In this document: one piece after another, positions 12,990 through 25,935 of the stretch | Position numbering within the stretch: the stretch's first letter is position 1 | Layout of the letters: each line of letters opens with the position of its first letter | NCBI GenBank assembly: GCA_949987565.1 | Contig: OX465104.1 | Span: 7,574,805 to 7,638,804, forward strand | DNA from: Luidia sarsii | Lineage: Eukaryota; Echinodermata; Asteroidea; Paxillosida; Luidiidae | Direction of reading: 5' to 3' | DNA: 64,000 nt | The notes under the pieces: model-generated | Database searches by the model: none | What the model was told of the DNA's origin: nothing | Seen by the model: only the letters and a program-made list of their open reading frames with translations | Made by a program: the position numbers and the translations under genes

Positions 12990-13650
12990 CAGAAAAAACG
13001 TCGGCGTGAAAAAAGAAGAAGAGTGTCTTGGAATTCTAGAAATGGGCAACTTGAACGCCTTAATTCCGAGCAATATGTCCAGGGAGATGCTTAGTGGGGA
13101 GTGGGGACAACCATAGCAGCCATTGCTCGGAGCACTCTTTGGTCTCCTTTCAACTGAGACAACCCCAGAAGCATTATCAGCGATCAATGAGGCCCATCGC
13201 CAGCTTCTTATTCTCCTCCTCAAGCCAGCCGGCAAAAAAAAAAATGGAAAAAAAAAAACCGGTCCTATTTGCCTCACCTCGCCTCTCCTCTCCTCCCCCA
13301 CAGGCAAACATGCTCCTTGTAATTTCAGACGACTGATTGTTGAATCTTGTGTGAAATGAGCACTTTATTTATGAGGCTCAATTATGAATTTTTTAAGGCT
13401 GCGGACAGGGAAAAGCCCGTTATTCGTCTAGGTTGTGTTCCCCCCCCCCTCTCTTTTTTTTTCCATTAGCCCTAGACTGATCAGAACGAGGCAATTGGAG
13501 AGAAACAGAAAAGTGTGAAAGGCACATCGTGACATTTTCTCTCCGAGAGACGGGTAAATGTTTTGCTCTTGCTCTGCCAGTTAGGCATAATGGAATGTGA
13601 CAGGTGATATTGAGGGAAAACCCGGGCCTCGTCAATGGAATAGATTTCTT
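12990..13650. other. Non-repetitive island in the putative CASKIN intron
   Basis: Even-complexity sequence with poly-A and poly-C runs near 13235-13460. No family repeat and no recognised exon. Confidence 0.2.
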
Positions 13651-13719
13651 GGGGTTTTTTCTTAACGTGTAACGTCTACACTGTAAATGGGAATGCGCGT
13701 TTTCAATTGCACATGAGAA

Positions 13720-13875
13720 GTTCTATATTGGATGTTTCAATCCTAGCAGGACTTTTTCCCGAAGGGCAGAAGAATGATTCTGCCTGAATCTGCCCTGAAG
13801 AAAGGTCCTGTTAGGATAGAAACATCGGATCCTTGAAATTTTTGAAATTTATATTTTGGTCCTTGAAGTCAGAAA
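13720..13875. repeat. GACGTTTCGATCC snapback, diverged
   Basis: 'gatgtttcaatcctagcagg' and 'ggtcctgttaggatagaaac' are inverted about a centre near 13775. Confidence 0.5.
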
Positions 13876-14973
13876 GCAATGCAATTTGCATTTTTTTTAG
13901 TATTAATTCAAATCTAATACAATAAGGGTGAAGTAAAGAAACACAAACATGTGTATGAATCACACAAACTGGGGTGTACAAAGAATTCTGACAAAACAGA
14001 AAGACCACAAGCACGATTAGAAATCAACTTTGTAGCCAAATACCGGTACATGTTGAAGGGTGTAGAGGTACTAGGTGGGAGGATAAATGTCTAGAATGTA
14101 GGGACACTAGGGGTGCACATCAGCATGGAATGACCACAAAAAGCCTGCTAATTTGTGATCCATTTGCGGTCGTCCAGCTGTGTCGGACTTCAACCTGCGT
14201 GGATGCAACAATTCCAAGCAAACACCCACTCAAGCTGAGTGATAATACTTGCAGAAACACCCAGTTGGGTTTGTCAAAATGTCAAATAGTGAGTGGGCCT
14301 GGCAGTGCCATCCCAGCTGCACATTTCTCAAAGGCAGAATGAAAACACATTGCATGCACCAAGTGTACCAAGTGATTAGATAAACGGTACACCAAAGCTT
14401 CCTTCCAACCATGTTCCAACTACCCCCCCCCCCCCCCCCGGTAACTTTTTCCTTCAGCGGTCGGTTGGGATAGAATGTTAACTCATGCATTATTCCTTTT
14501 TAAGTTTGGGCAGGGTTAGTACATGTACATGTAGACGTACATACAGTGTATATCAGGATATCAAAAATCAACACCGGGCCTACATCCCCCCCCCCACACT
14601 CAAATTTATTCAATGTCAATGAAAACTCAATTTTTTTAGTTTGCCAGAATCAAACTTTCCTCTTAATTGATAGTATGATACTTTTGTAAGTTTCAGTGAG
14701 TTGCTCAAACCAGGCCACTATTTTTTTTTTTTTTTTTGCTGGCCTGATGATGTATTGCTGGCCCAGCTGGCCAGTGTTAAGAATTTTACTGACTGATTGC
14801 ACTCAAGGTGCCAAATAAAAACTCCAATACAGCCTTTTTACAGGTGTAGTCTGTAAGGGATCAAACTTTACTCACAGAAAGTAAGTACCGGTACTACAAG
14901 ATTCAGTTGCTAAAACCAGGCCACAACAAAATCTTCTTCTTTAAAAAAATCTTTTTTAAAAGGTTGCTGGCCT

Positions 14974-15122
14974 GCGGTGGATTTCAATTAACTCATCGTA
15001 ACTTACGATCAGTCGCAAGATGATGAGCGATGCACAGAAACCGTACAGTGTATCACATCTTATAATGGGTTACCCATCGTAAGTTGAGTTACGATGCATC
15101 GTAAGGCTTTGTGAAATCCAGC
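14974..15122. mobile_element. CTTACGATGCATCGTAA foldback, copy 1
   Basis: Ends GGTGGATTTCAATTAACTCA and TTTGTGAAATCCAGCC form a long hairpin rich in CGTAAGTT/AACTTACG. Same family at 44.6, 51.7 and 55.2 kb. Confidence 0.7.
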
Positions 15123-15639
15123 CCAGGTACATGTACATGTACATGTATTATGATTGTACAAGCACTTGCAAATGTACAAGCGGGTTACCCCACATGCACT
15201 ACTTATGGTATACATGTAGGTTGACTGAACCTTAGAGAGTGCATTAGGATGAGATCCTATCGAACCTTCTTCGGTATCTTGGGTGAGTTAACCCCTGTAT
15301 TACATGCGTGTGTTTTCCCTCAAAATTTGTTGCAACAAGTGTGAGTCATGGAAATATCCCAAACACAGCCAAGGGTTACTACATGTACATGTAGGCCTGG
15401 GATTTGGCTGTGGGACGGAGAGAAGATAGAGAGATACGTGTCAGATCACTGACAGATTGGAAATTGGAATGGTGTAATACAGATATTGGCGACACACTCA
15501 AATTGTGAACACTGTACATGTATACAGTGTACCGGGGGTACACTAGTATGAGGTGAGTCTATCCTACACACGTGTATATATGCCATATGAATAGCATACT
15601 GCACTGTGGAAAAAGCATCTTGACTCTTGAGCTACACAA

Positions 15640-16150
15640 GGGCCGTTCACTTCACACTGTCCCAAAAAAATGTGCATCACGATTTGAGTCGCGATTCAAA
15701 CTCCACTCTTTGGCATGTGTGGTGGACACAATAAATGCGATTATATTAGTGGGATCTGCCATGCAGTGCATGTGGGAACACTCCCAAGAAATCGCACCAT
15801 TTTTTGAAATCCCACAATGCACCAATCGCGCTCTGACTGACAAGAAGCGCTGTGCTTGTTTACATGTATGTCTCCCTTCATGGGTCACCCCCAAGGACAC
15901 ACCCACCATTTAACCACAACTGCTGACCACAATTTGCTCGCAAATATTTGCCATTTTGACGTGTGTCTGGATGCGACCCGAGGTTTCGGGTTCAAGTCCC
16001 GGTCCAGTCAAAGTTTCCTTTGCAAATTTTTTCAAATTGTTCGAAAGTTCCCAGCGAGTTTTTCCTTCGTTTGTTCGACCTCCAGAAAAGAAACATTTTT
16101 TTTTATCCTGATTCCAATCGTGATTATTTGCACAGTGGGAATGGCCCTAC
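15640..16150. mobile_element. GCGATT foldback carrying a SINE
   Basis: Outer arms GGCCGTTCACTTCACACTGT ... AGTGGGAATGGCCCT with AATCGCGATT-like repeats. Inside, a conserved block ('gggtcacccccaaggac') and a plus-strand tRNA-like SINE (GGGTTCAAGTCCCGGTCCAG near 15987-16008). Confidence 0.6.
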
Positions 16151-16189
16151 AGTCTATGCATGTGCCAGTGCTGGCATACAAAAAAAATG

Positions 16190-16535
16190 TTGCACACAGC
16201 GCACTGCTTACCGACTAAAGCAACCACAATTATGCAAATCTCACAAATTTAGAGGGCTTGACATTTCAATCCCAGCAGGATCTTTCTCGAAGGCAGACGT
16301 TTGTGTAGCTTACAGTACCGGGTACATGTACACGTACACGTATAATCCACGGTAGTAGTTGTGGAAACATAAAGCGCTACAAATATCCTGCAAACTGGTT
16401 ATTGACTTACAAATGAATACAATGCAAATCTCACAAATTCATATGGCCTGATGTTTCGATCCTCCCAGGACCTCTCTCAAAATGTTCAGGCTCTGTAAAA
16501 GCGTCTCCTCGGATTGAAACATCAATATTAATACT
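16190..16535. repeat. Two GACGTTTCGATCC arms
   Basis: Arms at 16195-16300 and 16385-16530, both with the 'actgactaaa'-type outer end. Confidence 0.55.
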
Positions 16536-18062
16536 AAATTGCATGCATGATGTACATGTACAGTACTGTACTGAGATACATATATCAATTTCTCATGCAG
16601 TGGTCTCTATGGGTCAGTGCAGTTTGGACAATATGTGCCAGAGAGATTGAAGACTGTGGGCTGTGAAGAGTGAAATGACCGAACATGACCTTGGGCAACC
16701 ATGGTTCCTCCTGAGGTCAACTCAGCTGAAGGTAGCCTACATTGTGTACAGGTCTGGAGGGGGAGGGGGGTGGGGGTGAGAGTAGGAATTCCTGGGAGCT
16801 CAGAAAGGGGGACTCGATTTCCCTGGAGATATTTCCATGGTGTTGCAAAAGGGTCAGCAGGCCAATCTGGGTTGATGGCAGCTGGTAGGACCTGACATGA
16901 GCAATCCTTGTCTGATCTTTCTGATAAGATGTCATGATGTGTTTGAGCATGGGAGAATCTCTCCTTATTCCTCCATAGTTTGAGCAAGGTCCTGCTAACC
17001 CTGGAACTTGAAAGATCAAATCCTCCTTTTTTACAGCGCACAATTTGTATGTTTTCAGGTCATTCCATTTATAAGCAAGCCTTCTAAATTTGTATGTACA
17101 TGTACATGTACATGTATAGGTGGGGTAAAAAAAATCCCCAGGTATTCCCGGGGATTCGCCCTGTAGTGTGAAAAGGGCTATAGTATAGACTGACCTCAGG
17201 AAGAGACTGCATGAGCTTTTGTACATGTACATGTACAGTATGTACACACTGTACGTAGCAACAACTACTGTAAGTGTACAGTGTGTGTACTTCATCAGAT
17301 GCGATGGCACATGCGTGTGCATGCGCATGCAGTTTCAGCATTGGCTGAGTCTGCACAATGTCTTAATTACTGGCCGTGCCCATTCCATCCCCGTTCGGAT
17401 TGCCAGGCAGGCCAAGCCACCCTATCGTATTGCACCGCCACCCCCTTATAAGGGTAAACAAACTCCGGCCAGGAATCGGCAATCCAGACGGCTAGGGTGG
17501 GGGGGGGGAGCCTGAACGCCTGCCGCAGACAAACTCGGACAAGGCTCCTGCCCTGGGAACTAGTCTTGTGTAAAATATGGGGCACGGAGCAGACCAATAA
17601 ACCAATTGATCTATCCATGTGGCAACTTTTGTAGTCTTACTTTACCATCGTGGCACTAGTACATGTACTGTAGTTGGTCTTCCGTGATTTCAAGAAGAAA
17701 AGTGACATGTGCTTTTACCAAAGACCCTGTCTACATTCTGATTTCAGAGAAAGGCTAAAGGCTAGTAAGCAATATACAGGCATTTGGGCAATGCATTGTA
17801 TAATAATTAAAATTGTGGCACGTGTCAAAATGAAGTTGAAGGAATGCTAATCTATTCTTGCATACAAAGATCAAATACAAAGATCTTCCAGTTCCAAACA
17901 GCTTGCTGAATGAAATAATATAAAGTGGACAGAATCTCAAAAGTTACATACTACATGTACGTGATTTGACTTTTTCATCCAGATTGCAAATCGAAGGCAA
18001 AACACCTACACTGTACATGTACGTGTAAGATAAAAAACGATTGGTCCTTAGTCAGTTAATGA

Positions 18063-18285
18063 GTACACTCTACATGTACTGTACATTTGTTGTACATGTA
18101 CATGTACATGTACATGTACATGTACAATGTAGTTGTACACATAATTATGCAGACTATAGATGCACATTTTAAAATTAGACATTACAAAATACACATGTAT
18201 ATTGTACATTGTGTACATGTACATTTCCCATGTCTGCATATTAATTACATACAGCACAAAATACATGTACGTGTATACTGGCCAG
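18063..18285. repeat. (TACATG)n tract
   Basis: Pure GTACATGTACATG core at 18090-18125 with decayed flanks. Confidence 0.8.
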
Positions 18286-18523
18286 TGGAAATTATTTCAG
18301 TACCAATGGGCCCGTCCGGCCTGATGTTTTGAACTTAGCAGGACCTGCATTTACTGTGTCTCTGCCTTTGACAGAGGTCATGTCACTCGTGTTATTGTTA
18401 ACATCTTAATGCCAGGGCATCTCAATTTTATAAGATTTGAATATCTCTGATCACTGAAATCCCTCAGTACCGAGTATTAGAAATGTACAAAAGAACAGAC
18501 TGTGTTACTTTAATTCTCACTGC

Positions 18524-19157
18524 AAGAGAGAGATGGAGAGAGAGATAGACAGAGACAAAGATAGAGACAGAGAGATGGAGAGAGAGAGAGAAGGGGGTGG
18601 GAGAGGAGAGGGGGACGGAGAGAGAGGGGAGGGAAGGAGAGGGGAGGGAGAGAACAGGAGGAAAGAGAGGTGGGAGGGAGAGAGAGGGAGGAGAGAGAGA
18701 GGGAGGAGAGAGAGAGGGGAGAGAGGGAGGGGAGAGAGGGAGAGAGAGGGGGGAGGGGAGAGAGGGAGAGGAGAAAAAGGGAGAGAGAGGGCAGGGAGAG
18801 AGGGAGAGGGGAGAAATGGAGAGAGTGAGGGAGGGGAGAGATGGAGAGGAGTGAAAGGGAGAGAGAGAGAGAGAGAGAGAGGGGGAGGGGAGAGAGGGAG
18901 AGGAGAGAGGGAGAGAGAGGAAGGGGGGAGAGACTGGGGAGGTAGAGAGGGGAGAGTGAGGGAGAGAGAGGAGAGAGGGATAGGAGAGGTAGAGAAAGAG
19001 GAGAGAGGTGGGAGGGAAAGAGAGGGGAGGGGGAGAGAGAGGGGGAGGGAGAGAGAGGGGGAAAGAGGGGGAGGGAGAAAGAGGGGAAACAGAGAGGGGG
19101 GATCCTAAAGAAAGGGGAGAAATAGAGGTGGAAGGAGGGAGAGAGTGGGGGAGGGAA

Positions 19158-19191
<34 letters not shown>

Positions 19192-19193
19192 CC
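18524..19193 (+). repeat. GA-rich purine tract, about 670 bp
   Basis: Nearly pure purine on the plus strand (GAGA, GGGAG, GGAGA). The 191-codon frame through it is low-complexity E/R/G and not a gene. Confidence 0.9.
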
Positions 19194-19539
19194 TAAAACA
19201 AGTTGGAATGTTCAATGTTGACTCATTTTGAATCAATTAACCTCTGCAAGAGCTGGGTTGGAGGGATGATTTTTCACCCACCACAAATTACCCGTCAACC
19301 CCTAGATCATCCCTGCCCAGTGGGAGGTGCATTCCTGTAAGCAGTTAATTTACGAGGGCAAGTGCACCGTGCCACCCTTTAGAAACTCTCCCCAAAAAAA
19401 TGTAGAGGGCCTGACGTTTCGATCCGAGCAGGACCTTTTTTTCTCAAAGGCGGTTAGTTCTCTTCGGGACATTCCTCAGCAGAGAAAGGTGCCAGCAAAA
19501 CAGATCGTGCACAAAGGTACTGGTAGGCTCCCATCTCCG

Positions 19540-20175
19540 CATCACCGCGGTTTAAGCACGTCGGGGCCTTTCGATGCGCGCGTGTGTGTAGCATAGCTCT
19601 TCCTCGTCATCTTGGTGTTGTCGCGGCCGCAAAGTGACAGCTGAAATGCTGCAAATGCCTCTCTGATAAATCATTTGCAGGAAATTATCCGACATTGACG
19701 GAAAGCCTACCAGACAGGTGGATGTGTAGTATGTGCACATATTCAATTTCATCTCAGTGACAATCAAGCCTTGAATATATCCACTCCTGTCAACAAAGCA
19801 CTAAAGCAGTAGGCTGGTTGCCAGTATCTTTGCTTTTAGAGTCTTCTCTTTGTTCCACAATGTTATTCCTGTAAAATATTCAGTGGGCTGCGGATCAGTA
19901 CACAGTACATTATGCCGAATCAACTCATGCATGGGACATAATAGCACTAGTGGTTACATGGCACAGTGTATGGGCAATTCATCTCCTCCGCGCTTTAAAT
20001 AAATCTCCGGCCCACGTGTCTAACTTTCGGGAATGCAAGGAATTCACCTCTCCTGACAGCGGGAATATTATTATTTCAAGCAATTGCTCACAACGTGCGC
20101 TCTCGCTGCTCTGCGCGTGAAGTTAAGTCAATCAACAACTCAACGTGCAAGAGCCATTTTGGACTATTGACAAAA
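19540..20175. other. Non-repetitive island in the putative CASKIN intron
   Basis: Contains 'gttgtcgcggccgcaaagtg', 'gctttaaataaatctccggc' and 'aacgtgcgctctcgctgctc'. The CpG content is unusual against the surrounding AT-rich repeats. Candidate regulatory DNA. Confidence 0.25.
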
Positions 20176-20179
20176 ACAA

Positions 20180-20365
20180 CCAGCAGCCTATTTCAAGAAA
20201 AGTTGCGTAAGTTACGCAACGTTTAAATGTTGCGTAAGTCTTGCCCCACAATGGCTCTTTTGTGCACTACCGGTATTTAGAAAAGACAGCAAAAAGTTGG
20301 GAATAGTTAGGCAACAAAATGTTGCGTACGCAACATTTGATGTTTCGTGAAATCGGCGGCTGGTC
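20180..20365. mobile_element. TTGCGTAAG foldback element
   Basis: 'ggttgttttttgtcaa'-like flanks bound TTTCAAGAAAAGTTGCGTAA ... GCAACATTTGATGTTTCGTG. Repeated TTGCGTAAGTTACGCAA palindromes give a snapback of about 180 bp. Boundaries are approximate. Confidence 0.5.
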
Positions 20366-20382
20366 ATTATTGGACTCCAAGA

Positions 20383-20706
20383 AATGTACATATGTACATA
20401 CAATTGTACATGTACACTGTACATATGTATGCAGAGCCAGTAGAGGGCCTGACATTTTGATCCTGGTATAGTAGGTACATGTACATGGTACAGGTACATG
20501 TACCGTACATGTACATGTACAATGTATACATGTATGTACATGTACATGTACATGTACATCTACATGTACATGTACGGTACATGTACATGTACCGTACATG
20601 TACAATGAACATGTGTGTGTACATGTGTGTGTACATGTACGGTACATGTACATGTAAGGTACATGTACATGTACAATGTACATGTACATATCTACTGTAC
20701 ATGTAG
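20383..20706. repeat. (TACATG)n tract with CGGTACATG variants
   Basis: Longest cluster of GTACATGTAC with interspersed ACCGTACATG and TGTGTGTACATG. Confidence 0.85.
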
Positions 20707-22109
20707 GTTTCTCCATGGAGGAAGGAAATCATGGTTTCTCAAAGGCAGAATCCAGACTCCAATGCTGATCATTGGGCTAGCGGTTTTGATCTATTTCATG
20801 GACCCTTTTTTTTTCAAAACCCGGCTTATTTACGCTTCGGCTCCAGCTTCGTCCCTGTTATCCAAAAGCTGAAAGCACAGGTTGAAGTTCTTTGTTGAAG
20901 TCAAAGCTTTTGGATTCCTTTTTTCAAAATGCAGTATGACATTCAAAAATGAAGCCAAAGGCTCTCCGTTTTCATGCCTTGTACTTTAAAATGTCCAGAC
21001 GAAAGAACTAGAGTATGTTCAGACGAGGGACTGGCTTCTGTATTAAGTGTGTGGTCACTAGTCTTTCTCAGCGGAGGTTCGAGCATACCTCCTTGGTTCG
21101 AGTAGCTGACTGCAAAGTCCAAAATCACCTTATGTTCATACGATACCGCTGACACCCGATGATTACGCAACCCACTAGGGGCCACCAACATCAGATGTGC
21201 TTGACTGAGACTGAGTGATGGGTAAGCCTTGTCTAAACAATAACACAGTGGGTGGTGGGTCGTAAAGGAACACCCCCAGGGCATAGGAATGGGACTAGAC
21301 CCACGAATTTGGAAGGCTGAACTCAATCATGTTAGCCTCGAATTTAGTCCCCCCCAAAAACAAAAAAAAATTGTGTCCCAACGACAACTTTTGTAAGTCA
21401 GGCTAACCCGTTCAAGTTTAGTCTCGAAGTAAGTCCCTCATAGAGACAAAGCCGGAGCCTGAGCCAAAGCCGGGTTTATATAGGAGAAGGGCCACGAACT
21501 AAACGTAACTTTTAAGGGGGAGCGTGCGGACACAATAACTGCGATTAGGAGTGGAGTTTGGACCATGATCCAGACCCCCATGTACTCAGAGAGTGTCTTC
21601 TTACTGAATCATTGATCAGGGTTCTCTGCCACAAGGAGACTTTGTGGATGAGAAACAAGAAACAAAAATGGCGGTCATCTTTCCGTCCTCGTTCACTTAC
21701 CCGTCCTCATCCTGGAAGTTCAGAGGGGATTTTCTGATTGTGCCTTGTTTTTCTGAAAGTGAAAAATGTGAGAATTTTTCGAGTCAGAGAAATTTCAAGT
21801 CAAGAGTGCAAATAGTCAGGGACATACATGTACATATTTCCAACCAATTACAACAGGGCCGGACATTTCAATGCTAGCAGGACCATTTCTCTCCGAGGCA
21901 GAATGACTGGGACGCAACTAGACAGAAAGGAGAGAGACTGGGATGCAGATGACTGCAAAAGGGCATCGGAGATAAGCTGGTAGGCAAGCGAGAGTGAGAT
22001 CACAGAGAGGGGCTAGGAGTACAGGCTACAGAAGGGATCAAAGGAGGAAAGATCAAAGAGAGAAGTGGACGAATGTCTTTAAAGTGTTAACACAATTTGA
22101 AGAAGTGAT

Positions 22110-22385
22110 ATACAAAAAAAATGTTGCAAACTACTTACTGACTAAAATTACCAAAATGCAAATCTTAAAATTTAGTGGGCCTGACGTTTCGATCCTAGCA
22201 GGACAATTGAAGAAGTTAATACTAAAACTGTTGCAAACTGCTCACTGACTAACATGACCTGCAATACTGCACAATGAATACATAAATTTTAAAAAGTGAG
22301 AGGGCCTGACGTTTCGATCCTAGCAGGACCTTTCCCAAAGGGCCTGCTAGGTTCGAGACGTCAGGCCCACTAACTTTTGACAATT
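22110..22385. repeat. GACGTTTCGATCC elements, two adjacent
   Basis: A single arm at 22120-22205 is followed by a snapback at 22225-22385, whose second arm ends 'gacgtcaggcccactaactt'. Confidence 0.65.
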
Positions 22386-23589
22386 TGGAGAAGGATCATT
22401 TCATTTATTTGTAAATCCATCGGTAATACAAATAATTTAAAAAAATAACCCTATAGAAAAGAAGAAAAAAATTACGCTCATACCCTTTAACTTTGATAAA
22501 TTTATTTTTTACTGTATTTAAAGCAGAAATCATGTTTGGTGGCGATGAAGGTCAAGATTGTTCAAATTTTATAACCCCGTTCAGTTCCCTTCCCTTGTTT
22601 GAGATTGGGTTTGCGGGGAGCACTAATCTCCAATCAAAAGCAGCGGCGAGTTACCCATAGGAAACTGTGAATGCCAGTGAGCTTCAACTGCCAATATCTG
22701 CCATTCAAACCACTCACTGTCCCTGACATTTCCACATTGTATAAACATGAAATATTGGTCTCTCACAAACCTATACAACTGTACCGGTACATGTGGGATT
22801 TCAAGGAAGGCTTTTTTTTTTCCCCGCAAGCCCTTCACAAGTTCACAGTTGGAAAATTCTAGTGAGTATATTGAATTAGGCTACAAGAAGGTCAGACACT
22901 GTACAGACTGGTGGAGGTGATCGAGCACTCCAAACTGTACTTGGAACAGGCAAACAATAATGGTTGATAGGCCAGAGGTGGGGAGTCCACCCTGACTCAA
23001 TCAGTTCAGGGAAAGAGAGACACCGAGTTTGGGTAAACTCTATTCTAGATTAGGATTAGATTTAGACTGTGGCAACTCTCACCACAATGCTTTCATCAGA
23101 GCTCTTTTTGCCAAACATGTTCAAGTACCAGTACAAGCACATTGTACAAGTGCGCTATATCAGTACCGGTACAAGTATCTGTTTGATCATGAACCTCTAT
23201 AGTTTGATACAGTACCGGTACTTTATAGCACTGTGCTGGTAGACATGTACGCCATACATGTACATGTCACGTACAGTGTGTGTATGGGTGCATAAGAAAT
23301 TGTGCAGTATTATCAGAAAGGTTGCTCGATCTAAAACCAGACCTGTACTGTATCTGATTCAATGAAATACTACTACGTTGAAAAATTATGGTGAAACCAT
23401 TTAAGTTGTCTGAGTGCGGCTTTGAGGAGAGGCGGTAACTCAACCTTTCAAGCAGCGTGTGCTCGGATAAGATGAGAAGGATTGCATGGTGGAAGCACTT
23501 ACACTGCGCTAACACTGGATCCTGCAAAGGTGGATAGAATCCTGTGGTCGCAATAAAACTCCAGGGAAACTAACTGCAAATAATGTAAC

Positions 23590-24555
23590 TTGTGCCGCGT
23601 TTACACTTGATTCCAATCCCCCTCCAATCTCCCGTTTCAACGGAAAGAAGGTCATTGACTTATGCGCAGTACACGTACATGTACATGTACAGGTGTAGCA
23701 GCCTTTGAGGGCTTGAGGCTATTGTTTCGCGTAGGCCTACTTACAATTACAAAGCAACTGGTGATACTTTACCTGTACATGTACTGCATGCAGTGATGCA
23801 ATGGACTATCCGATGTTCAAACTATAGGCCTTCATGCACACGTGCTTGTCGTTGCTTTGCGCTTTGTTTCTGAATTTGCTGCACCAAGATGAATGTTTTC
23901 GCTACCATTCTAATAAACAACGGAACTTTGAATCGCGGCTTAAAGTTCTCTACCAGCAGTCATGGTTGTTACTCATGCAATCAACTGCACAAAAGATTTC
24001 AAAGGTAAAGTACATTGTACATGTGCCGGTACGCCAGTAACAACCATCACTGGACATACATGTATGTAGGAGAAACCCCGTGAGGACCAGTGCATCCTAC
24101 GCATCTCTCCCCAATGAACAATTTTTGCAGACTTTCTGGCTTCCCACAATCCAGTGTCAATTTACCGGATGAGGCTGTGTCAAATTGCGGGGACCGATTC
24201 CCCCATTTGCGTTTACACTCGACAATTGGGCGATTGGATCTCGGAATTGCGGGAATTCAATCCTTCCCAAAAGGGGGATTCAGGAAGGGGGAGTCGATTC
24301 GGGTAAAGGCACAATCCCCCTCGCGTTTACACTTAGCGGTTAAGCAGACTGCAATCCGCCTGGCTGGATTGAATCCCCCTTGTGGGATCGAGAGTAAACA
24401 AGGTCAAAGTCTAAAGTTTGCATTGACACTAAAGAATCGTTGTCCCTCCCAAAAAAAACCAGATTTGGATCTCCATTTTTATGTGCATGTGCATGGACAC
24501 CAGTTTTGAATCGCGAATCGAATTGAGATTGTTCGCACAGTGGGAATGGCCCTTG
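23590..24555. repeat. GCGTTTACACT/AATCCCCC repeat cluster
   Basis: Phrases 'gccgcgtttacacttgattc', 'gcgtttacactcgac' and 'cgcgtttacacttagcgg' recur with AATCCCCC blocks in both orientations. The right end reads 'cagtgggaatggccctt', like the GCGATT elements. Probably nested foldbacks; limits are uncertain. Confidence 0.4.
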
Positions 24556-24991
24556 AGTCATCTTTTCTGAGAAGGATTATGATTCTATACAATGTAGGTT
24601 CCAGACAGTGTGTGCTCTGCCTGCCATTAGGAAACTGAGCTGCATTAATGTCAATGCAAACTTTCCACAATATGATTCCATTCTGCCGTGCAAACCTCAG
24701 AGTCCTTTCTAATAATGAGATGAACCAAATGTCTTGTCTCATCTCCAGATGGGGGTGTGTTACTCAAGAAACGGATAGCAAGCGTCCCATCCCATCTTGG
24801 GTTGGGACGTACATGTACATCCTAAGATCAATGATTCACAAAAAAAGGACTCACTACCTTGGCAATAGGGCAGTGACCTACCCACGAAGGAATTGTCATG
24901 TGGGTTCATACTTACTGAACTTTGCAAGACAACTTTGGGTCCTGCCACTTAAAACTGTACTGTCTGACATTTTTCAGGAGACATGGACTCT

Positions 24992-25369
24992 TAAGCAGCG
25001 TTTCCACTGGACTAAAATTTAACCGAGACGATGGATAAATGTTCAATGGTCGAATTTGACCGTCGTTCCCACTTGGACTTTTGAGTCGGTCAATATAACC
25101 GAGACGATGGCTAAAGTAACCGAGCTGGCAAAAACTATATTGTGCACAGTGCATGCATGCCGAGTCACGTTTTACCGAGTGGTGTGTTTCCACTGGACTA
25201 ATAGGCTCGCTTAAACTTACCTGGTCACTTTTACTGGGCAGAGGTTGGCCGGTAAAAGTAACCATTCGGCTCAGTTAACTGGGCCGTTTCCACTTGACTT
25301 AAAATGGGAAAAGTAACCATAGTCTCGGTTACTTTGACCAAAATAAGTCCAGTGGAAACGCGGCTTTAA
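24992..25369. mobile_element. AGCAGCGTTTCCACTGGAC foldback element
   Basis: Inverted ends AAGCAGCGTTTCCACTGGAC and GTCCAGTGGAAACGCGGCTT bound about 380 bp. Inside, GTTTCCACT(G/T)GACT recurs and 'taaccgagacgatgg' is repeated. Confidence 0.65.
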
Positions 25370-25854
25370 TGTGGGACAAGTGTTGGGAAGACGGAGGTTA
25401 CTAAGGGACAGACAAACCGCACTTTAAATTGAAGAGGGAGAAGAAGTAGGGATAGGGCTCACGGTTTCACTTACATGGAGCTAGGAGTAACACGATAACT
25501 AACATAAGAAATGGCCGGTCATCAACAGCTTGGAGGTGAAATGGAGGAAGATGAAGCTACAGAAAACTGACAACCTGACATGCACATGTACGCACGTACG
25601 TACGTACGTACACAAACTTGTAAATCAATACACTCCGTATTTAATTTTTCTGGGAACATTATTTTTGGAGCAGGCAAACACACGGCAGGCCATAATTCCA
25701 TGGAATCCAAGGAGGCAGTTCTCTTAAAGAAACCTTTTTTTTGTAATGTACAGGTGTAGAAAGCTCACAAGCCTTGAAATGCTTCCTGTACAGGAAATAA
25801 TAATATATATGCACAGTACGTATGCTTATCGTTTGGTTTTTCCATGAACTGGAG

Positions 25855-25935
25855 TAAACTGCTCACTGCTTACTGACTAAATGAACAAAATTAGGAGGGC
25901 CTGACGTTTCGATCCTAGCAGGATCCTTTTCAAAC
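25855..25935 (+). repeat. GACGTTTCGATCC single arm
   Basis: 'actgctcactgcttactgac' then GAGGGCCTGACGTTTCGATC. Confidence 0.6.

Noticed and set aside
16607..17328. Long minus-strand frames (144 and 203 codons)
   Set aside because: Part is TACATG repeat; the remainder shows no recognisable domain and no conserved splice structure.
18533..19108. 191-codon plus-strand frame
   Set aside because: Pure E/R/G low-complexity translation of the GA tract; parallel frames are also open.
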